DNA from: Tritrichomonas musculus
Taxonomy: Eukaryota; Parabasalia; Tritrichomonadida; Tritrichomonadidae
Direction of reading: 5' to 3'
Assembly (NCBI GenBank): GCA_039105265.1
Contig: JAPFFF010000017.1
Location: forward strand, 1,612,001-1,676,000
DNA length: 64,000 nt
The notes below the pieces were generated by a model, which worked only from the letters and a program-made list of their open reading frames with translations, searched no databases and was not told where the DNA came from. Both the position numbers and the translations under genes were made by a program. This document shows, in pieces, positions 17,641-26,700 of this stretch. Position 1 is the first letter of the stretch. Each line of letters opens with the position of its first letter.

Positions 17641-17784
17641 TGAAAAAATTTTTTTGAAAATTTTAAACGTATTTAATAAAAAAAATAAACGTAAAAAATT
17701 CAAAAGTTTACAAATAATATGTAAAAAAAAATATTCAAAGGTTTACAAATTAAAAGTTTTCTAAATAATATTATAATGTATATA

Positions 17785-18107
17785 CTAGACTTGTTATTCT
17801 CCGATTATCAGATCGATTTTAGAGATCGAGATTTTTTTTTCTCAGCTTTTGATATTAGAAATTTCAATTAAACTTTTTGATAAATATATGATCGTAATTT
17901 ATTCTCAAATATTAAATAAAAAAGAATATATTTTTTTGATTTTAATCTTAAAATAAACATCAATACATTCTATTATTTATTTTTAGATATAATAAAATCA
18001 CAAATACCAATTTTAAAAAAAGATAAATATGTTCGAGATCTCGATAATTGTTTCAGATGTAAAAAAAGTGACGTTTTTGATATCGATTCACAAAATAACA
18101 AGTCTAG
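17785..18107. mobile_element. 323-bp MITE with CTAGACTTGTTATT termini, TA duplication
   Basis: CTAGACTTGTTATT at the left end (17785) is the inverse of AATAACAAGTCTAG at the right end (18107). TA is present on both sides (17783-17784 and 18108-18109), as expected for Tc1/mariner-type insertion. The interior contains GAGATCGAG-like boxes and no coding sequence. A second, more diverged copy lies at 19452-19915 in the same orientation, confirming that this is a mobile family. Confidence 0.8.
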
Positions 18108-18193
18108 TATTAACAGTATCATTTAACTTTAGTTTTTTTTCTTTCTTTCTATTTTTTTATCAGGAATAATAACCATATAAGTGGGATTGTTGA

Positions 18194-18530
18194 GAGGTAT
18201 CATTAAATGGTGTCAATAACTAGCTCATTAAGTGGTATCAACAACAGTAATAAATTGGATCGTTTAGTATCAATAAATTGGATCGTTTATCATTAAATGG
18301 TGTCAATAACTAGCTCATTAAGTAGCATTAAATGGTGTCAATAACTAGCTCATTAAGTGGTATCAACAACAGTATCAATAAATTGGATCGTTTGGAGGTA
18401 TCATTAAATGGTGTCAATAACTAGCTCATTAAGTGGTATCAACAACAGTATCAATAAATTGGATCGTTTAGAGGTAGCAATAAATGGTGTCAATAACTAG
18501 CTCATTAAGTGGTATCAATAACAGTATAAT
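18194..18530. repeat. Minisatellite, about 76-bp unit, five partial copies
   Basis: AAATGGTGTCAATAACTAGC and the following CTCATTAAG occur five times, starting near 18205, 18295, 18329, 18405 and 18482. Most copies are followed by GGTATCAACAACAGTATCAA and TAAATTGGATCGTTT. The full unit is about 76-77 bp; spacings of 90 and 34 show rearranged copies. The CTCATTAA and TATCATTAA words recur further right at 19130-19190, so the array may once have been longer. All frames carry stops. Confidence 0.75.
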
Positions 18531-18911
18531 TGGCCTGTGTAATTTACTTTGTTACTAACTGACTAATTAAATTGAAATTCAGAATCATCATTTATAAAAC
18601 TAGTTGACAACAGTAGAAAAAAAATGTATTATAGGTGCTGCCTTAAGATTTTATTGCTAATTTAGGTGATGACTACTACTAAATTCTGAATTTGTGAATC
18701 AATTTGAAAAATTAGTAGCAGATATCTCCCAAAAGTAAAATATGAGGTTTAAAAGCACATCTCTTTAGATTTTGCAGGTAAACTAAGGAAATAAAACATT
18801 CAATTTCTGAATCTAAGAATTACTGTTTGAGAAATTGATCGCATTGACCTCCTAAATGCAGTTTACAAGTATTTACTTAGGCTCTTTTAAGTAATTTAAG
18901 GAATGACAAAC

Positions 18912-18952
18912 ATCAATTTCTCAATCAGATAATTATAGATTGAGAAATTGAT
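18912..18952. repeat. Perfect 15-bp hairpin
   Basis: ATCAATTTCTCAATC (18912-18926) and its exact complement GATTGAGAAATTGAT (18938-18952) enclose an 11-base loop. A related imperfect hairpin with the same CAATTTCT and GAGAAATTGAT boxes lies at about 18802-18840. It may be a sub-terminal part of a transposon; no RNA gene is claimed. Confidence 0.65.
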
Positions 18953-19044
18953 AGCAATAAGCACCCGTAAACTTCATAAAAATGGCTCTTTTTTCTAAAA
19001 ATGTCAAACAAACAAACAAACAAACCAAAAAAAAAACGTTTATA

Positions 19045-19100
19045 AAACTTTTTCAAATGGTCCTGTGGTCGCTTTCACCACAGACCGGCTGTATGAAGCA
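19045..19100 (+). repeat. Palindromic 50-bp motif, copy 2
   Basis: AACTTTTTCAAATGGTC followed by CTGTGGTCGCTTTCACCACAG, a 7-bp perfect stem, and then ACCGGCTGTATGAAGCATTTATC. It has the same orientation as copy 3 at 59691 and shares its right-hand extension (CT.TAT.AA..ATTTATC), so the repeat family continues beyond the stem. An (AAAC)n run at 19005-19026 and an A10 run lie just before it. It is inverted relative to copy 1, so copies 1 and 2 could bound a roughly 1.5-kb element holding the MITE and minisatellite. Confidence 0.55.
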
Positions 19101-19204
19101 TTTATCTTATTCTTGTTATTATATGACTCATTAACTGTATCATTAACTTTGACTTATTGACTTGTGTCATTAACTGACTCATTAATTACTACATTAGATT
19201 ATCT

Positions 19205-19403
19205 TATCAACTGGTCTCATCTACTTTATCATCAACTTTGCAATCTTTTTTTTAAGCATGCTATTTTGATAATGGATATCAGAACTGACATTTTTTCAAG
19301 ATTGATAATTGATTATCAGTTTATAATCCTGATATCGATATTCTCAGGATATAGTTAATCAAATAAGAAATGTTGGTAATAAAGTAGATGAGACCAGTTG
19401 ATA
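19205..19403. repeat. Fold-back element with perfect 25-bp arms
   Basis: The 25 bases at 19205-19229 (containing CTGGTCTCATCTAC) are the exact inverse of 19379-19403 (containing GTAGATGAGACCAG). The 149-base loop holds further nested inverted pairs, for example TCCTGA against TCAGGA around GATATCGATATT near 19327-19349. The structure would fold into one long hairpin. No coding capacity is seen. Confidence 0.7.
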
Positions 19404-19451
19404 GTTATCAATATTATAAATTTGTACTGATATTTGATATCTGTTATAGAG

Positions 19452-19915
19452 ATTAGGCTTGTGATTCTCGAACTCTCGAGATTGATAATTAATAAACTTT
19501 TTGATATTGATACATAAATTTACACAGATTCTTGAGATCGATTTCAGAGATCGAGACTTTTTTTTCTCAGCTTTTGATATCAGAATTTTCACTTAAACTT
19601 TTTGATAAACATATGAATGTAAATTAATCTCAAATATATCATATAAAAGAATGAATTTTTTTGATTTTAATCTTAAAATAAACATAAGCACATTCTATTA
19701 TTTATTTTTAAATATTTTAAAATCACAAATACCAATTATAAAAAAAGATAAATCTGTTTGGGATCTCGGAAATTGATATCAAGTTTACAATTATTTTCAT
19801 ATCACATTTCATATCTTGATAATCGATAATATTAGTATCAGATTTGTAAACTGATCATCGAGTATCATATGTAAAAATGTGACGTTTTTGATATCGATTC
19901 TCAAAATAACTAGCA
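19452..19915. mobile_element. Second, diverged copy of the CTAGACTTGTTATT MITE
   Basis: Bases from about 19530 to 19760 align closely with 17820-18045 of the 323-bp MITE (shared GAGATCGAG, CAGCTTTTGATAT, AACTTTTTGATAAA, TGATTTTAATCTTAAAATAA and AAATACCAAT). The ends are TTAGGCTTGTGATTCTCGA and TCTCAAAATAACTAGC, both recognisable but mutated. It is longer than the first copy because of about 65 extra bases near the left end and a roughly 70-base insert near 19780-19860, itself bounded by AGTTTACAA and TTGTAAACT. This copy is older or rearranged. Confidence 0.7.
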
Positions 19916-20152
19916 TAATTGAAATATAAGAAGCATATTTTGAGATAAATAATAAATATATAATTATTCTTGTTTGAATATAATAATTCTTATGTGCTTA
20001 CAGACATTCTTATTCACTTCTTTAATTTATTTTCTTTTTTTTAAAAAAAAGAATTTTTTTAAAAAAAATATATGAATGATTCATAAATTATATCTAACGG
20101 CCATATTTCAGTCAAAATTGACCTACTTTGGTAAGACTTTTTACCTATTTTA

Positions 20153-20193
<41 letters not shown>

Positions 20194-20738
20194 ATTATTT
20201 TTTTTTTTTTTTTTTTTTCCCTGATCAAAGATCATTAACATTAAAATACTTAGCTACATTGAATGATTCAATATATTATAATCGTCAATGTAAAATAAAT
20301 TTTCATATAAATTATAAAACATTATTAATATCACAAAAATATATAAATGCATCAATTAGTGATTGATATAAATTTATTGAAACTATATTATAATAAAAGA
20401 TTCAACAATAATGGGCTTTCTTTGTGAAATTATTTAGAGGTAATGTTATTATAAAGAAAATTTCTGAAAAAACAAATAATCTCATTACAAAACATTTAAA
20501 AACAAATAGAGTTAGATAAATAAAAAATATTTATTAAACAGTATACACATACATGCACATTTTAAAAATATCAGCGTCTGATCGTCAAGGTGAAAAATGA
20601 CCATTTCTTATATTTCTCTGAGCAAAGCAAGCAAAAGGTAGATTCTTGCAAAAAAAAAAAAAAAGAAAAAGAAAAAAAGAATGTTCTAAATATAAAAGGA
20701 AAGCTCAAAAATTCTTTTAGAAAGTACTGAACTTATAT
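19916..20738. other. Low-complexity AT region, two T tracts and 3' flank of the MULE
   Basis: The region contains a 39-base T run (20154-20192) and a 21-base T run (20198-20218) separated by GATTA. It also contains a fragment of MULE-like coding sequence on the plus strand (listed separately) and a purine A/G-rich run at 20650-20680 shortly after the 3' end of the MULE gene. The long phenylalanine frame through the T tracts is an artefact of composition. Confidence 0.6.
20216..20272 (+). pseudogene. Fragment of a second MULE transposase on the opposite strand
   Basis: The plus strand encodes FPDQRSLTLKYLATLND, matching LFPDQRSLSLKEIRVALIN in the intact transposase just after its catalytic Glu. 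At the DNA level 20219-20244 matches the complement of 21643-21668 with a single mismatch or so, then similarity falls away. The match begins exactly at the end of the T tract. It is a relic of an inverted MULE copy or a template-switch product; only about 20 codons are recognisable. Confidence 0.55.
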
Positions 20739-23609
20739 TCAGCCTAATGGTTCTAATAATCCATCCTTAATTGCCTTTAACCATGCAGCCTTTACGAAAC
20801 ATTTATCTATTCTATGACCTTTTAATCCACAAAGAGAGCAGCTATATTTCTTGTCTGAATCATTAATATAGTCTTTTGGTATATATGTTAAAAATTCATT
20901 TCTTCTTGGACATCTTTTTGTTGAGTGAGGTTTACCACAGAGTTTACAAGGATCAATTTTATTCCAATTTGCTAAATTTGTTGATTTGTGAGGCCTTCCT
21001 GGCTGAGGGTGTACATCATCTATAATTCTTTCGATATTTTGAAGTTGTTCATATAGTTCATCAAGTTTTTCTTTAGCAGCTGAATATCTATTCTGTGACT
21101 GTGATGCAAAATTCATGATTTGGAGACATAAATTCTTGAGTGAAATATATCTATCCATCTGTGTAACTGGTATAAATGAACTTTTCTCTACTTGAACTTC
21201 ATCAACAAGTTTGATTTCAATCCTTTCATTTGGTTTTGTTCTTGTCCATCTTTCTGATACTTGTATGTAATTAATGACATTTAAATTCTTTTCATTGAGG
21301 AACTTAATAAAATGCTTACAAGGTATACCTGTTTGTATCTGTTTCTTACAAGAGCATCCTGACATTGTAACTAAAAACTTTTCTTGATAGATATCTTCGA
21401 AAGTTGGATCTTTCTCTATAACTTCTGCTTGAGTCTGTGCGTCATCTATGAACCTAATTGATAAATCTTCTGCATTTATTATTGAATTACAAATTGCACT
21501 AGCTATATTTTCTGCGATATTAAATTTTTCTATCAATGATATAAGTATTTGATCTTTAACCTTTCTTGGCTTTATTCCACATATGTATTGTTTGGATAAA
21601 CTTGAAAGTCTTTCTGCATTGATCAGAGCCACTCTTATTTCCTTTAATGATAATGATCTTTGATCAGGAAACAAATTTTTAAGTCTACTGTTTGTAGATT
21701 CTGCAATAGAACTTGTATTGTAACCACAATTGAATGTTTGAAGCATACTTTTTGAAAAGTATTTTAAATCATCTTTGATATTCTTTATCATATATGTAGC
21801 TAATTTAGATTTTCCTTCTAACTTCTTATAACAACTTATAGCAACATCGTAGTCACGAGATTGTCCCATTTTCTTAAAGTACTTCAAATATTTAGCAACT
21901 TTATCTTCTGGCAAAGATAAGCCATTTAGAAATGTGATGAAATTAGAAATTTTATGCCAAAAGCATATTACTCTGTTTAAACGTCTAACCTTGGTATGAA
22001 AATCATCATTTATATCATCATTTAATAGAACTCTAAAGGCACAATTTAAACCTGAATCATCATCAGAACATATCGTTTGTAACTTATCTTTTGAAGGCAA
22101 TTCAGTGAGTAGTATTTTTAGGATCCATCTAAATCTGTCTTCTTGAGTATTTGAACAAAATATAATACCAGCACTTCTTATATCTCTATCGGAACCAACA
22201 ACTGTTAAAGGAATTAATGACCAATGACTGCTCGATGTAGCAAAGGTTGGGTCTACTGCAATAAAATCACCAAAGTCTCGTAAATTTTCAAGCTCCTGTC
22301 GTGTAAAAGTTGCAACTGCTTTTCTATGCATGTAACCATATTTATCTCTATATTGATCAAACCTGACAACACCATCAATTGAATACATGAACTCTTTCAA
22401 CTCTTCGGTTTCGGCAATTTTTTCCAAGGTTCTTTCCCTTTTACTTGCTGCGCAAAGTGATCGTATTTGATTTCTACTAATATCAATGTTATACCTTAAT
22501 TTAATAAAATTTGATATAATGCCATAATTTACCCCAGATGAATACAAGGAACGGATGAGACTTTTTTTCTTTTCACTAAGTATTGAATGAACGAAATTGA
22601 GAGGATGCAGCAAATGGTTATGAATATTAATAATTGAAGATACATGCCACCTGAAACCACCTTTTGGATTTTTTACTCTCTGTATATTACAAATAAAAGG
22701 ACAATTAGTGTTTAAGTTTGGATTCTTATTCTTTGAGTGAAGATTACATCTAAGAGCTGCATGATCATTTGAACTTAATCCACAAGGTTTGACTATCTGA
22801 AAACCTTCTTTATTTGCTTGTTGTTGAAGAAAACCAAATAATTGATCTGGCTCGTCCGTATAAAATTCTTTAAAATCTTTTGGCTCTTTTGCAAAGAATG
22901 AAATCTGTTTACTTTCTTCATCATCTTCTTCTTCATCAAATGTAACAACAAAAGGCTTTTCAGGAATTATATGAAGGATAAATCCTTTTGAGATAGCTTC
23001 TGCTTCGGTAATCAAATCGACCTTTGATGGTATTATATAAAAATTGTCTTCTTGTTTGAAACGTACATTACCAATTACTAAGAGAACAGAATTGACTTGT
23101 ATTTGATAAGTAAAATAGTTTTGTATTTTGATTTTCTTGGCTTTATCGTTTTTGCTTTTATATGAATAAACAGTTATATATTTATCATTATAATAGTAAA
23201 CAATTCCAATTGTTTTAATTTCTTTTCCAATATATGATGAATCAATATCAGCTATATGTGTAAATTGCATTTCAGCTAAATTATCCTGAGTTTTTGTTAA
23301 CGGTGATAATAAAACACCTTTCAGTGTTGCTTCCTCTTTTGAACTTTTTTCAATTGAATGAGATTCAATATATAGGCTTTGAGAATCTGCTTTTCTTACG
23401 ACACCTTTTATATTAATAACTTGTCCTAGAATAGGAATTTCTGATGAGCAATGTGTGACCTTTATTTTGATTGGGAATACTTCATTTGGAGCATAACAAT
23501 AAACATCTAAAAACTTCTTATCAAAGAAACCAATGAGACCAGTTGTTTGAATTTCTTTATCAATTAGTAATTGATTGATATCTTTTATGTTGATAAAAAA
23601 TGAACACAT
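20739..23609 (-). CDS. Mutator-like (MULE) transposase with SWIM and zinc-knuckle domains
   Basis: A 956-residue intact frame. Two similar beta-rich modules come first (about 15-95, with KEIQTTGLIGFFDKK, and 128-200, with KEIKTIGIVYYYNDK), OB-fold-like. An acidic spacer and a FAR1/WRKY-GCM-type Cys/His DNA-binding domain (about 275-335, ending HNHLLHP) follow. The DDE core has D453 (FIAVDPTF), D516 (ICSDDD, in the position of the usual TDG) and E637 (SSIAESTNSR). A SWIM zinc finger is at 752-766 (CSC...PCKH), and two CCHC-like knuckles end the protein (CKLCGKPHSTKRC, CSLCGLKGHRIDKC). It would cut and rejoin its own terminal repeats. All catalytic residues are present, so it may be active or domesticated like FAR1/FHY3. 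The ATG at 23609 is the first in frame; no initiator consensus is clear. The 36-kb satellite begins about 100 bp upstream. Confidence 0.88.
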   Translation of the reverse strand: MCSFFINIKDINQLLIDKEIQTTGLIGFFDKKFLDVYCYAPNEVFPIKIKVTHCSSEIPILGQVINIKGVVRKADSQSLYIESHSIEKSSKEEATLKGVLLSPLTKTQDNLAEMQFTHIADIDSSYIGKEIKTIGIVYYYNDKYITVYSYKSKNDKAKKIKIQNYFTYQIQVNSVLLVIGNVRFKQEDNFYIIPSKVDLITEAEAISKGFILHIIPEKPFVVTFDEEEDDEESKQISFFAKEPKDFKEFYTDEPDQLFGFLQQQANKEGFQIVKPCGLSSNDHAALRCNLHSKNKNPNLNTNCPFICNIQRVKNPKGGFRWHVSSIINIHNHLLHPLNFVHSILSEKKKSLIRSLYSSGVNYGIISNFIKLRYNIDISRNQIRSLCAASKRERTLEKIAETEELKEFMYSIDGVVRFDQYRDKYGYMHRKAVATFTRQELENLRDFGDFIAVDPTFATSSSHWSLIPLTVVGSDRDIRSAGIIFCSNTQEDRFRWILKILLTELPSKDKLQTICSDDDSGLNCAFRVLLNDDINDDFHTKVRRLNRVICFWHKISNFITFLNGLSLPEDKVAKYLKYFKKMGQSRDYDVAISCYKKLEGKSKLATYMIKNIKDDLKYFSKSMLQTFNCGYNTSSIAESTNSRLKNLFPDQRSLSLKEIRVALINAERLSSLSKQYICGIKPRKVKDQILISLIEKFNIAENIASAICNSIINAEDLSIRFIDDAQTQAEVIEKDPTFEDIYQEKFLVTMSGCSCKKQIQTGIPCKHFIKFLNEKNLNVINYIQVSERWTRTKPNERIEIKLVDEVQVEKSSFIPVTQMDRYISLKNLCLQIMNFASQSQNRYSAAKEKLDELYEQLQNIERIIDDVHPQPGRPHKSTNLANWNKIDPCKLCGKPHSTKRCPRRNEFLTYIPKDYINDSDKKYSCSLCGLKGHRIDKCFVKAAWLKAIKDGLLEPLG

Positions 23610-23707
23610 ATTTAAGGTTCGTTTAAAAATATTAAAATAAATAAACGTTCTGAATTGTAACGATTCGTAAAAAAAAAGGGTTAAGTGATTAAATTAAATT
23701 ATTAAAG

Positions 23708-26700
23708 TATTGTCATCTTTGCATAAAAGCAATAAGAAAGCATGAATGCTTTTGAACTAGTAGCTTGCGTTTTTCTGATTATTCTGAATCATGAAAGTAG
23801 TTAATCTGAGCCGCGGTTTGAAGGTATTGTTATCTTTGCATAAGAGCCAATAAGAAAGCATGAATGCTTTTGAACTAGTAGCTTGCGTTTTTCTGATTAT
23901 TCTGAATCATGAAAGTAGTTAATCTGAGCCGCGGTTTGAAGGTATTGTTATCTTTGCATAAAAGCAATAAGAAAGCATGAATGCTTTTGAACTAGTAGCT
24001 TGCGTTTTTCTGATTATTCTGAATCATAAAAGTAGTTAATCTGAGCCGCGGTTTGAAGGTATTGTTATCTTTGCATAAAAGCCAATAAGAAAGCATGAAT
24101 GCTTTTGAACTAGTAGCTTGCGTTTTTCTGATTATTCTGAATCATGAAAGCAGTTAATCTGAGCCACGGTTTGAAGGTATTGTCATCTTTGCATAAAAGC
24201 AATAAGAAAGCATGAATGCTTTTGAACTAGTAGCTTGCGTTTTTCTGATTATTCTGAATCATGAAAGTAGTTAATCTGAGCCGCGGTTTGAAGGTATTGT
24301 TATCTTTGCATAAAAGCAATAAGAAAGCATGAATGCTTTTGAACTAGTAGCTTGCGTTTTTCTGATTATTCTGAATCATAAAAGCAGTTAATCTGAGCCA
24401 CGGTTTGAACCTATTGTCATCTTTGCATAAAAGCAATAAGAAAGCATGAATGCTTTTGAACTAGTAGCTTGCGTTTTTCTGATTATTCTGAATCATGAAA
24501 GTAGTTAATCTGAGCCGCGGTTTGAAGGTATTGTTATCTTTGCATAAGAGCCAATAAGAAAGCATGAATGCTTTTGAACTAGTAGCTTGCGTTTTTCTGA
24601 TTATTCTGAATCATGAAAGTAGTTAATCTGAGCCGCGGTTTGAAGGTATTGTTATCTTTGCATAAAAGCAATAAGAAAGCATGAATGCTTTTGAACTAGT
24701 AGCTTGCGTTTTTCTGATTATTCTGAATCATAAAAGCAGTTAATCTGAGCCACGGTTTGAACCTATTGTCATCTTTGCATAAAAGCAATAAGAAAGCATG
24801 AATGCTTTTGAACTAGTAGCTTGCGTTTTTCTGATTATTCTGAATCATGAAAGTAGTTAATCTGAGCCGCGGTTTGAAGGTATTGTTATCTTTGCATAAA
24901 AGCAATAAGAAAGCATGAATGCTTTTGAACTAGTAGCTTGCGTTTTTCTGATTATTCTGAATCATGAAAGTAGTTAATCTGAGCCGCGGTTTGAAGGTAT
25001 TGTTATCTTTGCATAAAAGCAATAAGAAAGCATGAATGCTTTTGAACTAGTAGCTTGCGTTTTTCTGATTATTCTGAATCATGAAAGTAGTTAATCTGAG
25101 CCGCGGTTTGAAGGTATTGTTATCTTTGCATAAGAGCCAATAAGAAAGCATGAATGCTTTTGAACTAGTAGCTTGCGTTTTTCTGATTATTCTGAATCAT
25201 GAAAGTAGTTAATCTGAGCCGCGGTTTGAAGGTATTGTTATCTTTGCATAAGAGCCAATAAGAAAGCATGAATGCTTTTGAACTAGTAGCTTGCGTTTTT
25301 CTGATTATTCTGAATCATGAAAGTAGTTAATCTGAGCCGCGGTTTGAAGGTATTGTTATCTTTGCATAAGAGCCAATAAGAAAGCATGAATGCTTTTGAA
25401 CTAGTAGCTTGCGTTTTTCTGATTATTCTGAATCATGAAAGCAGTTAATCTGAGCCACGGTTTGAAGGTATTGTCATCTTTGCATAAAAGCAATAAGAAA
25501 GCATGAATGCTTTTGAACTAGTAGCTTGCGTTTTTCTGATTATTCTGAATCATGAAAGTAGTTAATCTGAGCCGCGGTTTGAAGGTATTGTTATCTTTGC
25601 ATAAAAGCAATAAGAAAGCATGAATGCTTTTGAACTAGTAGCTTGCGTTTTTCTGATTATTCTGAATCATAAAAGCAGTTAATCTGAGCCACGGTTTGAA
25701 CCTATTGTCATCTTTGCATAAAAGCAATAAGAAAGCATGAATGCTTTTGAACTAGTAGCTTGCGTTTTTCTGATTATTCTGAATCATGAAAGTAGTTAAT
25801 CTGAGCCGCGGTTTGAAGGTATTGTTATCTTTGCATAAAAGCAATAAGAAAGCATGAATGCTTTTGAACTAGTAGCTTGCGTTTTTCTGATTATTCTGAA
25901 TCATGAAAGTAGTTAATCTGAGCCGCGGTTTGAAGGTATTGTTATCTTTGCATAAAAGCAATAAGAAAGCATGAATGCTTTTGAACTAGTAGCTTGCGTT
26001 TTTCTGATTATTCTGAATCATGAAAGTAGTTAATCTGAGCCGCGGTTTGAAGGTATTGTTATCTTTGCATAAGAGCCAATAAGAAAGCATGAATGCTTTT
26101 GAACTAGTAGCTTGCGTTTTTCTGATTATTCTGAATCATGAAAGTAGTTAATCTGAGCCGCGGTTTGAAGGTATTGTTATCTTTGCATAAGAGCCAATAA
26201 GAAAGCATGAATGCTTTTGAACTAGTAGCTTGCGTTTTTCTGATTATTCTGAATCATGAAAGTAGTTAATCTGAGCCGCGGTTTGAAGGTATTGTTATCT
26301 TTGCATAAGAGCCAATAAGAAAGCATGAATGCTTTTGAACTAGTAGCTTGCGTTTTTCTGATTATTCTGAATCATGAAAGTAGTTAATCTGAGCCGCGGT
26401 TTGAAGGTATTGTTATCTTTGCATAAGAGCCAATAAGAAAGCATGAATGCTTTTGAACTAGTAGCTTGCGTTTTTCTGATTATTCTGAATCATGAAAGTA
26501 GTTAATCTGAGCCGCGGTTTGAAGGTATTGTTATCTTTGCATAAGAGCCAATAAGAAAGCATGAATGCTTTTGAACTAGTAGCTTGCGTTTTTCTGATTA
26601 TTCTGAATCATAAAAGCAGTTAATCTGAGCCACGGTTTGAACCTATTGTCATCTTTGCATAAAAGCAATAAGAAAGCATGAATGCTTTTGAACTAGTAGC

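Noticed and set aside
20076-20366. Phenylalanine-rich protein through the T tracts
   Set aside because: The run comes from homopolymer T. Only the FPDQRSLTLK part is meaningful, as a MULE relic.
14660-23700. Polinton/Maverick or retroelement remains, common in trichomonads
   Set aside because: No polymerase, integrase, protease, capsid or reverse-transcriptase text was recognised on either strand in this gene-poor stretch.
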